Source: Gadus chalcogrammus (lineage: Eukaryota > Chordata > Actinopteri > Gadiformes > Gadidae). From it: DNA of 64,000 nucleotides. Numbering within the stretch: position 1 is the stretch's first letter; each line of letters starts with the position of its first letter. The notes under the pieces were generated by a model. It made no database searches and was not told where the DNA came from. It saw nothing but the letters and a program-made list of their open reading frames with translations. Shown piece after piece: positions 33,185-53,153 of this stretch. Location: assembly GCF_026213295.1 (NCBI RefSeq), contig NC_079413.1, positions 15,117,657-15,181,656 on the forward strand, in the 5' to 3' direction. Position numbers and translations under genes: made by a program.

Positions 33185-33410
33185 TATAACATTTTCAAAG
33201 GATTTTTTAATACAAGGCCAATAATGTAATAACCAGCCAATAACGTAATAAGTTATTACATTATTGGCAAAAAGTTATTACGTTATCGGCTCAAGAACTT
33301 TAATACATTATTGGCAAGTTATTACGTTATTGGCTTTATTACATTTAAATTATTACGTTATTGGCAGTTATTACGTTATTGCCCGTTATTATGTTATTGG
33401 TAGCTACAGT
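33185..33410. repeat. Degenerate TTATTACGTTATTGGC repeat cluster
   Basis: About eight copies of a 15-17 bp motif, GTTATTACGTTATTGGC, occur in both orientations with irregular spacing. It looks like the subterminal repeat cluster of an unidentified DNA element. Only one cluster is seen. Confidence 0.6.
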
Positions 33411-33909
33411 CCCTAAGCCAAGTGTGAAGGGGTCTAAGCGCACTGACTGAGCGTTGTATAACCGGGACTTTGGTCCCGTAGTATAACCATTCCTCCAACC
33501 GGATGTTTCCTAATACAGCACTATTTTTGGTCAATGATTATTACGCTACCTGTGTTACACCGCTGAGAGGATGCCCCCCATGTGGACTACCAAACCAGGA
33601 CCAGCTGATGAATCATTAAATCTTGCCAATCACGCAAAAAGAAATAGCAGAATTATCAGTGTTTGTAGAAAAACTACAATCTTGTTGTCGTCTTGTTGTG
33701 CCTGGATCTTGTTTTAAAAAAGCGACTATTTCTCAATAAATTGGAAAACAGTGTGAAGTAATAACAAGTGTATTCCCCTCACATAAAAAGAGCTTGGCTA
33801 GGATATGCTAACTTCCCTTCTGGACGCACAGGGAATAATTTTTTATTGAACAACTCGTCAGATTCTGGGTGAGACTGGCAAAAAGGCAATTTACAGATAT
33901 CTCTGCATA
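33411..33909. other. No gene recognised
   Basis: Intergenic sequence up to the hAT nest; no motif or open frame worth naming. Confidence 0.4.
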
Positions 33910-34369
33910 CAGTGTTGGGAAAGTTCACTTCCTACGTGAACTAGTTCAAAGTTCAGTTCGCAAATTTTCAAATGAACGAGTTCAGTTAAACGTTCATAAT
34001 TCAAAAAGTTCACAGTTCCAAAAAATGAACTAGTTCTTCTTTTTTTTCAATATGTTGCTGTGAGCTATTATTTCTGTCCTATATTTTGAACATTGAGCCC
34101 CCTTTGTGGTTTGTTTAGGATGAAATAGAGTGGTTGAATCAAGTATTGTAGCGAAATACAGTTTCTATGGTGTTTTATGGCACATTTAACGCATTTTGTA
34201 AATCCCATTGATTTCTGTTGGAAGACTCATTGTCGTTGGCCCGAAACGGTTGTAGTCTTTTCGCTCGGTTCTAGCCCTACTGTTGAGACGGAGAACCAAG
34301 CGAAAAGACTACAACCAAACGTAAACAGCCCCCCTTTCCGTTTCCGGCCAACAAGCAATGATTCTAGGA

Positions 34370-37046
34370 CAGTGGTTTTCAAACTGTGGGGCGCGCCAGA
34401 GTTCTTCAGGGGGGGCGCGAGAAAAAAATAAACCCGAAGAAAAACCTGAAAGTCGATGATTCAAATCATCAATCGTACTTCAACTGTAGAAGTAACCTAA
34501 CTAAATCAATTTTCAACCGTTTATCTTCGTGCAAACCATTTAACAAATCTACACACTTGTATCTTCAATAATGTCGAAACAGAATTTCGATTTCATTTAA
34601 AATGTCTTCAGAACCACCGTTTTAGTTTCATACCGCTTCGTTTTCAGCTGTTTTCATTGAAGACGTCTGCCCATTCTGACACACCTAGTTCTAGACATCG
34701 TAACCATAGGCGTCGATTACGGGGGGGACGGGGGGGACATGTCCCCCCCACTATTTGAAAAACGAATTTTGTCCCCACCACTTTTAAAAAAGGGGAAAAA
34801 AAAAAAATACAATTAAAATCCCCACATACTCAACCGAAATCGTCGAGTCTAAAATCATGTGATAGGCGCGCTCGAAGACATCATTTATTAGATAGGCCTA
34901 CCTAATAAACCGCTGGAACACACAAGACCGGAACCCATGGCAACGCCAGTAAACAAACCCCGACTCCCGAGAAGCCCAATCCCTATGAGCTCCCTGCGCT
35001 ACGGCCATCCGGAGGCACACAGAGCTTTTGGCCGTGATATTATATATACAATTATATTATATTATATACTATTTTATATAGAGCTCCGAGAGTCGCAAAC
35101 GGCAACAATCACTTTCTCCTCCATGCTGCAGTACACCCCGGACTGCACTGCGCTGAGTTTGACGGTTGAACGCTGATTGGCTGTTACGTTACACATGTCA
35201 CTCAGTGGCCACGCTGTTGAACGCTGATTGGCTGTCATCACGCGAAATTCGTGTCAAAGTTGACATTTTTCGCGGCACAAATCCTCGTGAACGCGCTTGC
35301 CTGTGCACGGCGAAAGTGTGGCGCGACGAATCAAAAATACTCGCCCGATACGCGTCTATACGTTCACTTTGTATGGGATCTTGTTGTCCCGTTGCATTTT
35401 GGGGTGAACGCACTGGAGAAGTTTCAAGACAGACAGCCAAAATTGACATTTTTATTCAGAAAATAGCCGGTCCTTTTGCTTCCTATAAAAAGCATGTTTG
35501 TGACACTGGATATCGATATGGATACGTCATCTAGCCTGCATGTGGAGGGCCACATAAGGTAAGAAATTGGTTTACGTAAACTTTGCTGCTGGTTCTGTTT
35601 GCTCGTGAATCGTGATGACCTGGCCAAAGGTTACCAACGGTCCCAAGCGATTTTGATCTGATTCTGGTTGGTGCTCCAGTTAGTATGCGTTGTATATATA
35701 GATTGCAGCTAGTAGCAGCTACACACGGTGCGATTGCTATGCCAATGTGGTTATAGTTGGTTTTGTCTGATTGAGATATGTGACGACTTGGAGCCTGGTA
35801 GGCCTATCCTGACATAAATATGTTCTCGCATAACGTGCATCTTTTCAGGGAATTTGTACAATAAATCCATAACAAATACCGAATATTGATTGTCTTATGT
35901 GTCCATATTATATCCATTATATTGACCGGGTATTCCCAAGACGCTCACGCTCTGCAGCAAGCCAGTCACAGTTGATTGGCGCGGCGCTGTACAGCGAACG
36001 TAAACAAACAACTAATCTAAGGTTTTAAGTATTACTTTTCCTCCAGAGATCCCGCTAATGTTGTGTTATAAAGTAAAGGGAAACAAGATATCTATTCTTC
36101 CTCCACCTCTCTCGCTTCTCTGCTTGGTGTCGCTGACGCTTATAGTTTGCCTCCCTCGCTCTGGTAAAGTCACCTACGTGGAAAAAAAAAATAACGAAGC
36201 TTCGAATACTGATTTAAGCTTCAAATACTAATTTTCCGAACCAGTATTCGAATATTCGAATAATTTCAACACCTGACAATACACTGTAGAGCATATTGTA
36301 ATGCAGCGTTGAATGGATGAATATCTTACATAAGGGTACCCAGCACTTTTCAGACCACACTCAAGCTTATGGTTATTGTCCCCACCACTTCTAAAAACAA
36401 ACTGACGCCCTTGATCGTAACTCATTCATTTTTCAACCGTTTACCATCGTTCAAACCATTGAACGAATCTACACACTTGTATCTTCAATACTATCCAAAC
36501 GGAATTTTGATAGCATTTATACTTTTTTCAGAATCACAGTTTTAGTTTCAAACCGGCATCGTTTTTAGTTGCTTATAATAATTTAGGTCACCATAGCAAC
36601 GCCGGTAAACAAACCCCGCCGCATAGTCGAATCTCTGGACTGAAAAAGCAGATCTGATTCGACTCTGAAAAGAGTCGGGGACCCTGAATGAATCTGTAAA
36701 CTGGCAGTTTACACAGATTAAGATGTTCAAATCTATTTAAAAATGGTTAAGCTAAAACATGCTTAGATAAAGTTGTTAAATTGTGTTAAGAAATGTGTTT
36801 AAAAACGCACAAAGATGTTGTAATGTTTCATAAATATGTTTAAAATGTTTAAAAAATATGTTTCAAATGTCCAAAAAATATGTTTCAAATGTTTTAAAAT
36901 TATGATCAGAGATGTTTAAAATGTGTAAAATCATTAAGATAGCTTTCAAAACACAGGTCTTTAGAAAAAAAATGTTTTGGGGGGGGGGGCTCAGCTGAAT
37001 TTTTTTCTGAGGGGGGGCTCACTCTCTCACACTTTGAAAACCCCTG
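34370..37046. mobile_element. hAT element nested in the outer hAT
   Basis: Ends CAGTGGTTTTCAAACTGTGG and, inverted, CAGGGGTTTTCAAAGTGTGA, flanked by perfect TTCTAGGA (34362-34369 and 37047-37054). Contains the further insertion 34705-36413. G-runs occur just inside both ends. No intact coding region. Confidence 0.8.
34705..36413. mobile_element. Innermost hAT element
   Basis: Ends CATAGGCGTCGATTACGG and, inverted, CAAGGGCGTCAGTTTG, flanked by perfect ATCGTAAC (34697-34704 and 36414-36421). Its interior holds pieces of the repeat family seen in the palindrome at 2.5-3.8 kb (GCCGTGATATTATATATAC and ATAGAGCTCC near 35,030-35,090). It also holds a duplicated GAACGCTGATTGGCTGT unit near 35,168 and 35,219. 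Open frames here lack motifs. Confidence 0.75.
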
Positions 37047-37676
37047 TTCTAGGAGGTATTCTAGTCCACTGAGCTATGAGCCAGAGAGCTAACGTTATGG
37101 ATTGTACATATTTATAATTCGAAATTCAGCTCAGCCTTTATACCACAGATACTCTAAAGCAGATAGGGTCTAAAGCAGGGGTCTCAAACTCAATTTACCT
37201 GGGGGCCGCTGGAGGTAGAGTCTGGGTGAGGCTGGGCCGCATCAAGTATTCCACAAAAAATAACAAATATCCAGTCTTCTCAAGCTTTACTATTAACAGT
37301 TCTGCAACATGAATGCTTTTTTGAACATGAATGGCTCTTTGGAACATGAACGGCTCTTTAAAATATGAACCTTCTTCAGAACATGAACTGTCCTTCTGAA
37401 CATGCTTTTCTTGCCTACTTCATCTGTTCATAATTTTAACACGGTAAGAAAAAAAAAGAAAAAAGCCCTTGACGCGCAGATGATTGCGGCAGAGAAACTG
37501 GGTAGTTTAAACTTCCAGGGTCGAATATTTTTGATATTTTTGAGAAGAGATGCATGTAATCATTTCTTAAATGTATTACATGATTTTATCTCATGACATA
37601 TACATTTCAATTAATATGTGTCGGCCTAAACTTGATACAAAACACTTTCACACGTCGATATTTCCTCTCCCACTGG

Positions 37677-37678
<2 letters not shown>

Positions 37679-37740
<62 letters not shown>
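37679..37740. repeat. (AC)31 microsatellite
   Basis: Uninterrupted AC dinucleotide run inside the hAT element 37176-38241. Threonine/histidine frames over it are artefacts. Confidence 0.95.
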
Positions 37741-37743
<3 letters not shown>

Positions 37744-37935
37744 CCGACGTATCCAGGCCCATGCAGTTATAAAATGTAATCAAACATGTCAAAACATAGA
37801 CATTTTCTATAAATAGCCTACCAACGTTTGCAGTGAGAAAAACTGACGCACATTTCATGCTCAGAGATATGAAGCTCCACAATTTGAGGAACTCGGTTGC
37901 TAAGCGGTAAGTTTCAGATGCTTCAGTAAGCTTGA

Positions 37936-38172
37936 AATACATCAGAGGAATCACACAGGAGAGAACCCGTTCAGGTGCATGGTGTTACACACAGAGATAC
38001 AGACAGAAAGGGCGTTTCTCCAGCGCACACAGACTTGGGAGAAGCCATACCATTGGCCTACGTACATTTCACCTCCGTCTTATCCAAGGTTTTTGTGCGC
38101 AGCAAGCCTTTTAAATGAGGCCCCCGGGCAAGCGCAGCGACTCAGCAAAAAAATAAGAAAGAAAAGTGACTA
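37936..38172 (+). pseudogene. C2H2 zinc-finger gene fragment inside a hAT element
   Basis: The plus-strand frame reads LEIHQRNHTGENPFRCM, then degenerate sequence and TWEKPYHW. The TGE.PF and EKPY pieces with preceding H...H are the linkers of Kruppel-type C2H2 finger arrays. The second Cys/His sets are lost, so at most one and a half decayed fingers remain. It sits wholly within the hAT element, so it was probably carried there as captured host sequence or is a remnant of a zinc-finger-bearing transposon protein. Confidence 0.5.
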
Positions 38173-38699
38173 AACTTTGAGTAGGGGGTCACAAAATATC
38201 GTCCAGCGGGCCGCAATTGGCCCGCGAGTTTGAGACCCCTGGTCTAAAGCATATAACCGTGTTTTCTGATTACAGTTTAATGTAACAGTAAGCTGACAAT
38301 ACCGAAACTGCAAATTAACCACACAGAGATAACCATGGCAACGCAGAGATAAACATGGCAACACGGCGCATCCGCCGTGTTGATGAACAAATAACCCCCC
38401 TATTGAACGAAGTTAAACCGAGTGAGTGTGCCGTTCACAGACACCAGAAGGAACGAGTTCACAGTAATGTTCATCAGGCAGTAATACAGTACGTTCAGTT
38501 CACGTTCGCCCCAAAATATGAACGCGTTCATGAACTATCATTCAATGAACGCGTTCAGGCACAACACTGTCTGCGTATTCCTTTGAGTGTGACATAAAGT
38601 TTACCTGAAGCTAGAGGTTGACTTTCTTTTATTGAATATGTCTGGATTTGCCGCCAAATATTTTCCTTATGTGAATTTGTCATTGAAAGAGTTGTTGTC

Positions 38700-45064
<6,365 letters not shown>

Positions 45065-45578
45065 CTGGAGACAAACACATAAAGATAATTTAACAGAAAA
45101 AACGAAAGGTTTTTACCAATTTTGATGCGCACAATAAAATGGTCAGTTTTATATGTGCACTCTTGTTTGCATTGTGTTCCAAACTTTGTTGGACGTTTAT
45201 GGATGGACATTTATCCACCAACAACATAAGACTTCATCATCTCTGAAGGAATATTGGGATTTTACAGCAGCAAAATAAAATGTATGCTGCTGCAAAACCG
45301 CAAAAACATTATACTTTGCGGTTAAGGTGCAACACAAGATTTGCATAAGAGTAGCATATATATTGTTATTCTTTTTTCCCCAAATTTTAGTGCAGAGGAA
45401 ATATCGCCAAATGAAAGAGAAAATAAAAATGCTAACCAAGGTAATATGCTGGGAAAAACTGGATAATGTTATGTAAATGTAAATTATCCATATTAAAAAC
45501 AAATAATCCATTTACGAATTGTAAAAAGTATTATTATTCTACCAAATCCTTCAGCATTAACTACTAGCATTTATATTA

Positions 45579-45703
45579 TTAAGATGACTTACCGTTGCCC
45601 AAGAGAGGGCTATTGTTTCAAGGGAAATAATTGATAAACTAGAAGTTAGTTAGTTAGTCTGCCTCGAACTGCATCAAGTAAAATAACCAGGGCCATACAC
45701 AGA
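45579..45703 (-). promoter_or_regulatory. Possible 5' untranslated exon/promoter block of copy A
   Basis: About 125 bp, conserved with 56391-56508. On the minus strand it ends in a strong donor (AACG|GTAAGTCA). The first coding exon starts right at an acceptor (TTTGTCTCCAG|ATG), so an upstream non-coding exon is expected; this block, 515 bp away, is the best candidate. Shared landmarks are GAAACAATAGCCCTCTCT and GGTTATTTTACTTGATGCAG. Confidence 0.4.
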
Positions 45704-46102
45704 AATTGTGAGGGGCAGTGGCCCCCTCGCAATGTCTGTGAGAGGCAACGCCCTCAGTGCTTAACTCAAACACGTTTTACTGGTCGTGGCACTTTAGTTT
45801 GAGCAAATCATGACATTTATAATTGGTAGAATAAGGAGAACATTATGTCTGCATTGTAGGCAAGGTGTTGGGTGTGTGAAAAGGAAATCATGAAAGGCAT
45901 ATGTGGGGAATGTCAAGAAAGAAGAATGTCAAGAATGGTGAATTTCAAGAAGGAAAATAATAATGCAAATGTTATGCAAATTAATCCAATCAGATGATGC
46001 AATCTACTAACTCAGATTGGTTGATCAGAACAAAGCAACCAAATAAGGCTTTACCAGTCAAATCATAGTACGGACTAGATAATCATATAGATTCATACTG
46101 TT
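45704..46102. other. No gene recognised
   Basis: Intergenic sequence. An AAGAATGTCAAGAATGGTGAATTTCAAGA-type local A/G-rich repetition lies near 45,920. Nothing coding. Confidence 0.4.
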
Positions 46103-46355
46103 ACGTATTTTAAGCACAAAAGCTGCCCACACATAGCCACTAGGAAGCAGGATCGAACACACAAGCTGCATTACCCCCACATAGCCACTAGGAAGCAGGA
46201 TCGAACACATAAGCCATAATTACTATACATAGCTACAAGGGGAGCAGGACCCAACTGAAAGCTGCAATAACTACTCCAGCCACAGATGGCAGCACCTTTA
46301 GACTGGTGAGGAAGCCGCAGCTAATGCGTCACATAGGCCACGCCTACTCAGTATT
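46103..46355 (+). repeat. LTR fragment of the second gypsy element, inverted
   Basis: Starts TGTTACGTATTTTAAGCAC, the LTR terminus. It matches the inverted complement of about 32,590-32,842, including duplicated TAGCCACTAGGAAGCAGGAT units and GCTAATGCGTCACATAGGCC. It is truncated; no internal gypsy sequence follows. Confidence 0.7.
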
Positions 46356-46414
46356 AAAACAGGACCTGGAGCCAACGAGAGCAGAAACATCCGGCAGTCC
46401 AGACTTGCGAGTTA

Positions 46415-47515
46415 TGCTGCGTTCGAGTATTCTCTGCGAACCGACTCGGATCTCGGATCTGACGCCACGCCCACACTTCAAGCGTTTTATTATTTCGCTC
46501 GGTCGTTGGAGGAAAACATGGACGCCAGCCGGAAAGCTGTTGTCGCGGCAGCGACAGGCGATCCAATATAAGTAGGCTATAGGCCATAGTCAAGTCAAGT
46601 CAAGTTTATTTATATAGCACATTTAAAACAACAGTAGTTGACCAAAGTGCTGTACACAAACATATTTGTGTACATAGGCAGAGATACGGACGCAGTAAGG
46701 TATTGAAGTAATACGAGTGATTGAAATGACCATTTAAACCACCAAAGTGGTAGCCTGGCTCCGCCCGCCTAAGTACTTCTGCTCAATTTGAATTTCCCTT
46801 CAGTACTAGGTCTGGACCTGCTGTATGTAATTTGGTTTTCTGCGCTACCACAGCGTGCGCCCAATCAGCGAACAGAGGGCGTGTCTGAGAACAATGAAAC
46901 GACTGAAGCGGCGTGTTGTCAACGATTAGACCCAGCTTCGAAAGCTGACTGCATACATAATCTCTGGCCTTACTATAAAATATTGATTTACAATGTGCAA
47001 TTTTTCCCCGATAAATTAAATTCGACGAACAAAACCTGCAGCTGTCGTTGCCGGACATTTTCGTGCAGACGCGCAAGGTGTTTGGTTTGTGTACAACCTG
47101 CGCGTGATTCCCGGCGCATGACATACGTCACAACCAAACGATTGGTGATGGCAGATCCAGAGTGGCACTGGGCAGATCCAATCATTTTAAACTTCAACAG
47201 ACACCCGCCTTCAAGTGAGTTAACGTTTGTCAATTGATTAGGTCCAGACTCTCTGTACAAATGAAATGAAATGAAGTGAAGTACGAGAGTCTGGTAGAAC
47301 CAGGCTACCAAAGTGGTCCAAGCACAATGAAAACAGTGCATACTTCAAGTCACAATAGGCGCAGCCATCTTGAATTCTGTCTCGGAATTTTGCTCGGTCA
47401 CCACTGAGTTCAACCGAGATGGCGAGATCGCCGTCCGAGGAAAAGGGGCGTGTTTGTGCGTGTCGCTAGGCAATGTCCTCGGACCTCCGAGTCGGATGGA
47501 TATTAAAACGCACCA
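46415..47515. mobile_element. Harbinger-type MITE with TTA duplication
   Basis: Ends TGCTGCGTTCGAGTATTC and, inverted, TGGTGCGTTTTAATATCC, both followed by an ACCGACTCGG/CCGACTCGG block. TTA flanks both sides (46412-46414, 47516-47518). It contains the insert 46751-47307 and, before that, a common dispersed motif AAGTCAAGTTTATTTATATA near 46,597. No coding region. Confidence 0.55.
46751..47307. mobile_element. Inserted element with 9-bp target duplication
   Basis: Starts TAGCCTGGCTCCGCCC and ends ...CTGGTAGAACCAGGCTA, flanked by CCAAAGTGG at 46742-46750 and 47308-47316. A 9-bp duplication suits MuDR/MULE or Merlin-type elements; the family is not resolved. The 149-codon plus-strand frame inside has no recognised motif. 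Confidence 0.6.
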
Positions 47516-47518
47516 TTA

Positions 47519-49690
<2,172 letters not shown>

Positions 49691-50076
49691 TATATTTTGA
49701 ATATCAAAAAATAAATCAAAATTCAAACGAATATTAGGCAGCCCTTAAGATTCGAACCTGTTATGGCAGGCCAAGAGGGAGAGACGTCGGAGAACCCGAC
49801 GCAGTCTATTCAAAATATTGTAATGACCACGGAAGAGGCAGTGAATTAAGTATTGATTAGACAGCGATTTATTAGATACCTAATAAACCGTCGGAACACG
49901 CAGGACCGGTAACCATAGCAACGCCGGTAAACAAACCCCGCGAAGCTCGATCCAGGTCTTACTGAAGGAATTTAATGGTCAAAGTATTATGAATAGATAT
50001 TTGAATATATTCGAATATTAATATTAATAAACAAACAAACTTCGAATATGATTTTTGGGCAAAAGTCAAAGCCCTA
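49691..50076. repeat. Truncated sister copy of the hAT MITE at 14355-15354
   Basis: Shares the interior and right end (AAAAGTCAAAGCCCTA) with that element. The left end is lost where the L2-like (ATT)n tail begins. It lacks the inner insertion, so position 49953-49955 (CAG) marks the empty site. Confidence 0.75.
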
Positions 50077-50295
50077 CACACACAATTTTATTAATTTACT
50101 GTTTGGAATACTTACATTAAAATGATCCAGCATGAACTGTGATCCATAATACCGCGATATGATATGGCTGTCGGTGTCGTCCGTGGGCCAGTACCTCACA
50201 TGGATATCCATCCGTTTGCTTTTAGTGGTTTTGTTAACTGTCATCGAACATGTGAGGACGTACTGTTTATCGCTTATGCTGCGTGACAGCTCGCT

Positions 50296-50829
50296 TTATG
50301 AAAGATGCGATGCCGTATTTTGCAAGATAGGCCGTTTTCTTTTGTTTTCACCCCAGGTGAACGACTTCGCAAACTCAGAATCTGGGAACATAGCAGTCAA
50401 GACGCTACTAATGTCCTCGTTCGATTTGAAGGAATTATGTCTGCTCACCGTGTGGAGAACCCACAATACCTCCGCCTTCTGGGTTTCTGGTGGCGACACA
50501 AAGCCGGTTAACGCCGTCTGATGTGAAGTACTAGCCACGGATGCTGAACTTTTCAGTCCACTTCTTTCAAATAATATGGGCATCGTTGTAGTCCCGCTAG
50601 CTGCCACGGAGTATCGGATATATTTCTGCGACCTCATGTGGGACTCAAGAGCTTTTGCTCCCATGGTCCCTAGTATGAATGCCTTTCGGGATAGACGACA
50701 CCTTGCCTCGTAGCCACCTGCCTTCTCCAACCACCCCCAAAACGTATCCTCCTCAAACCATTTCTCATTGAATTTGCACCGTCCCATCCTGAAAGTAGCG
50801 CAAGTTGGCCTAATGATGTCAGCCGTCAC
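50296..50829 (-). pseudogene. hAT-type transposase N-terminal fragment with decayed zinc finger
   Basis: A 177-codon minus-strand frame containing MGRCKFNEKWFEEDTFWGWL and AFILGTMGAKALESHMRSQK. This is the BED-like zinc-finger start of a hAT transposase family widespread in fish. Further on, MFPDSEFAKSFTWGENK matches the usual linker before the catalytic region. The expected second Cys (CRLS instead of C..C) and the last His (SQKY) are altered, so the finger cannot bind zinc normally. The frame ends before any catalytic domain. Without the rest of the gene it is a fragment. No terminal repeats were found around it. Confidence 0.6.
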
Positions 50830-51455
50830 TAGCTTAAAGTAGCGCCAGCAAGTTAGCCTACTGATGAGTAACTGATGTCAACGTTAACGTAACGTAAAAC
50901 TCCTGAAAATGCCGTAATTAAAAGACGCACTATGTGATTTGTTGTGTGCGACAATTTCCCCTAGTCTTAAAAAACCCTCTGCAAAATGTAATACCTAGAG
51001 CAAATTTACAGTAAATTTAAGAAATTTTATGGCCTTAATTTCACACAAAAAAAAGTACGACTTTTTAAGGACCCGCGGGAACCATGGAATAGACACTGTT
51101 ATTTTATTTAACAGTCTTGAAATTAATTAATGTGACGTCAGCTTTGCAAAGAAACAGCCGGTAGAAATGTCAGGGCTATTTTTTAGAAAAAAAATTATTG
51201 ATACTTTGAGAACATTTCAGAGCCTGTACTTTTCCACTTTTCTTTTAGTATAAAGAAGTTCAGTGCAGTATTTTTTTAACCAAATTACCTGTATTTCTAC
51301 TCGACTAAAGAATGCGTTGTAGTGCCGGAGGAAAAGGAGGACGTAGGCAACTTAATTATAACTGTTTAATCCAATAAAACAGATCAGAACAATCAGTCAC
51401 AGTGCATGGCTAGATCTCGTGTGCAACACTCTAACGCGTCCCCCTAGCCCCAGTG
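50830..51455. other. No gene recognised
   Basis: AT-rich intergenic sequence up to the target duplication of the LINE. No motif or frame worth naming. Confidence 0.4.
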
Positions 51456-51581
51456 ACTCCTAACCAGTTCTTCTTCTTTTTGGTTTTATTGGCAGTTGGC
51501 AAACAAACATGTGCATTACCGCCACCTACTGGTTTCTTTATGCGTCTTTATTTACTATTGTAACCCTGAGTTACCCGGATT

Positions 51582-53153
51582 TCATATTTTCTTTATCAAA
51601 TGTGTTTCTTTTAGATATCCAAATACGTGCCTATAGCATCTATCTCCTGACATCTTCCTTAATATATTCACCAACTCATATCTTTCTTTAATTTCTGCCA
51701 ACTTATCCTGCATTTGTCGTCTCTCTACTTCATACTTCCTACAGCTGTTCATTACATGATCTACAGTTTCCTGCTCCTCACAATGATCACACCTCCCTGT
51801 GTCATGTTTTCCAACAATAAATAACGATGCATTTAGCCCTGTATGTCCAAATCTCAGCCTTGATATTACGGTTTCTTCCCTTCTGCTCCTTCCTGTTCCC
51901 CTGGCCTCTCCTACTTTCCTCTGAATTTTATAAAACCACCTTCCCTTCCTCTCCTCCTCCCACCTCTTCTGCCATTTCTCCTTCATTTTCCTTTTAATTA
52001 TGTTTTTACCCTCCATCTTGCTGATATTTATACGTAATTCAATTTCCTCACATTTTGTTGCCTCTTTTGCCACCTTATCTACCACCTCATTCCCTCTCAC
52101 TCCAATATGTGCCGGTACCCACACAAACACCACTGTTATACCCATCCTCTCTATTCTATATAAAATCTGTTTTATCTCTATTAAAATGTCCGGCCTGCTA
52201 TCCGACTTACTGCTCTGTAGACTGGTTAAAACTGAACTTGAGTCCGAACATATTAAAACACTTACTGGTCTAGTTTCCTCTACCCAATGTATTGCCAATA
52301 AAATTGCAATCATTTCTGCTGTATACACCGATACTTCATCACTGACCCTTTTACCCACCCGCACCCGAAACTCCGGGACCCAAAATGCCACTCCTACTTT
52401 ACTTTCTGCACTCTTTGATCCATCTGTATATATCTTTACATACCCATAGAACTCATCAATATACTCCTGCACACTTATGGCATTACAAACAAACTCTCTA
52501 TCTTTATTTTTCCTTTCTAAAATTGTCAGATCTACTGTAGCATCTGGAAGAATCCAGGGTGCGAGTGCTGGAATTGGTACTGTTGGACTAAACTGTATCT
52601 TTTCAATTCCAATTTCTTTTGCCCTCTGCACTGCTGTCCAACCAAAATTCCTTACTTCCTTTTTCTCTTTTTCCCAACTAGGTTTTAACGTGTCTTGCGC
52701 TGGATGGTCCTTGCTATGTCCTTGTAAATGCACCCAGTATGTCAGTGACAATTGCAGCCTTCTCAGATCAATAGGCATGACCCCCATTTCTACCTGCAGC
52801 GCAGCTATAGGTGTTGTTTTAAAACCGCCTGTACATAAACGCAATGCCTGATTCTGTATCCCTTCCAGTTTCTTCATATGTGTCTCTGCTGCTGCCCCAT
52901 ATACCACACTCCCATAATCTATAAACGCTCTAATTAAACCATCATATATACCCTTTAGTGCCACTCTATCCGCCCCCCACTCTTTTCCAACTAGACACCT
53001 CATTATATTTATAACCTTTTTACATTTGTCCACAACCTTCTGAATGTGTATATTCCATGTTAACCTTTCATCAAACCACATTCCTAATAACTTAAAGTGT
53101 TTTACTCTTTTTAGGTCTTGTTTATAAAGTTTTACTTTAATCTCATCTCCCAC
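51582..53153 (-). pseudogene. I-like LINE ORF2: RT C-terminus and RNase H
   Basis: 523 codons. After the end of the RT thumb (HFKLLGMWFDERLTW) comes an ALRLCTGGF..TPIAALQ segment typical of I/R1-type LINEs. The RNase H domain follows: IYTDGSKSAESKVGVAFW (D), YTAEMIAILLAIHW (E), CSDSSSVLTSL (D) and VPAHIGVRGNEVVDKVAKEA. A Cys/His motif, CDHCEEQETVDHVMNSC, lies near the carboxy end. The RNase H active residues are intact. It is separated from the upstream frame by a one-base-type shift at about 53,143-53,153, where the two frames overlap. Confidence 0.85.

Larger units (their letters stand above)
37176..38241. mobile_element. hAT-type element with zinc-finger fragment and CA repeat
   Basis: Ends CAGGGGTCTCAAACTCAATT and GCGAGTTTGAGACCCCTG, with GGGCCGC subterminal motifs, flanked by perfect GTCTAAAG (37168-37175 and 38242-38249). 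Contains (AC)31 at 37679-37740 and a C2H2 zinc-finger remnant at 37936-38172. Confidence 0.8.
33910..38569. mobile_element. Outer hAT element of a four-element nest
   Basis: Ends CAGTGTTGGGAAAGTTCACT and ...GGCACAACACTG carry GAACTAGTTCA/GAACGCGTTCATG subterminal repeats. The flanks are TCTGCATA (33902-33909) and TCTGCGTA (38570-38577), an 8-bp duplication with one change. It contains the hAT elements 34370-37046 and 37176-38241. No transposase frame of its own is left. Confidence 0.75.

Noticed and set aside
35166..35534. 122-codon plus-strand frame and its antisense partner
   Set aside because: Both lie within the innermost hAT element and include a duplicated GAACGCTGATTGGCTGT unit; no protein motif seen.
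46788..47237. 149-codon plus-strand frame
   Set aside because: Lies inside a 557-bp nonautonomous element, overlaps antisense frames of similar length and has no recognised motif.
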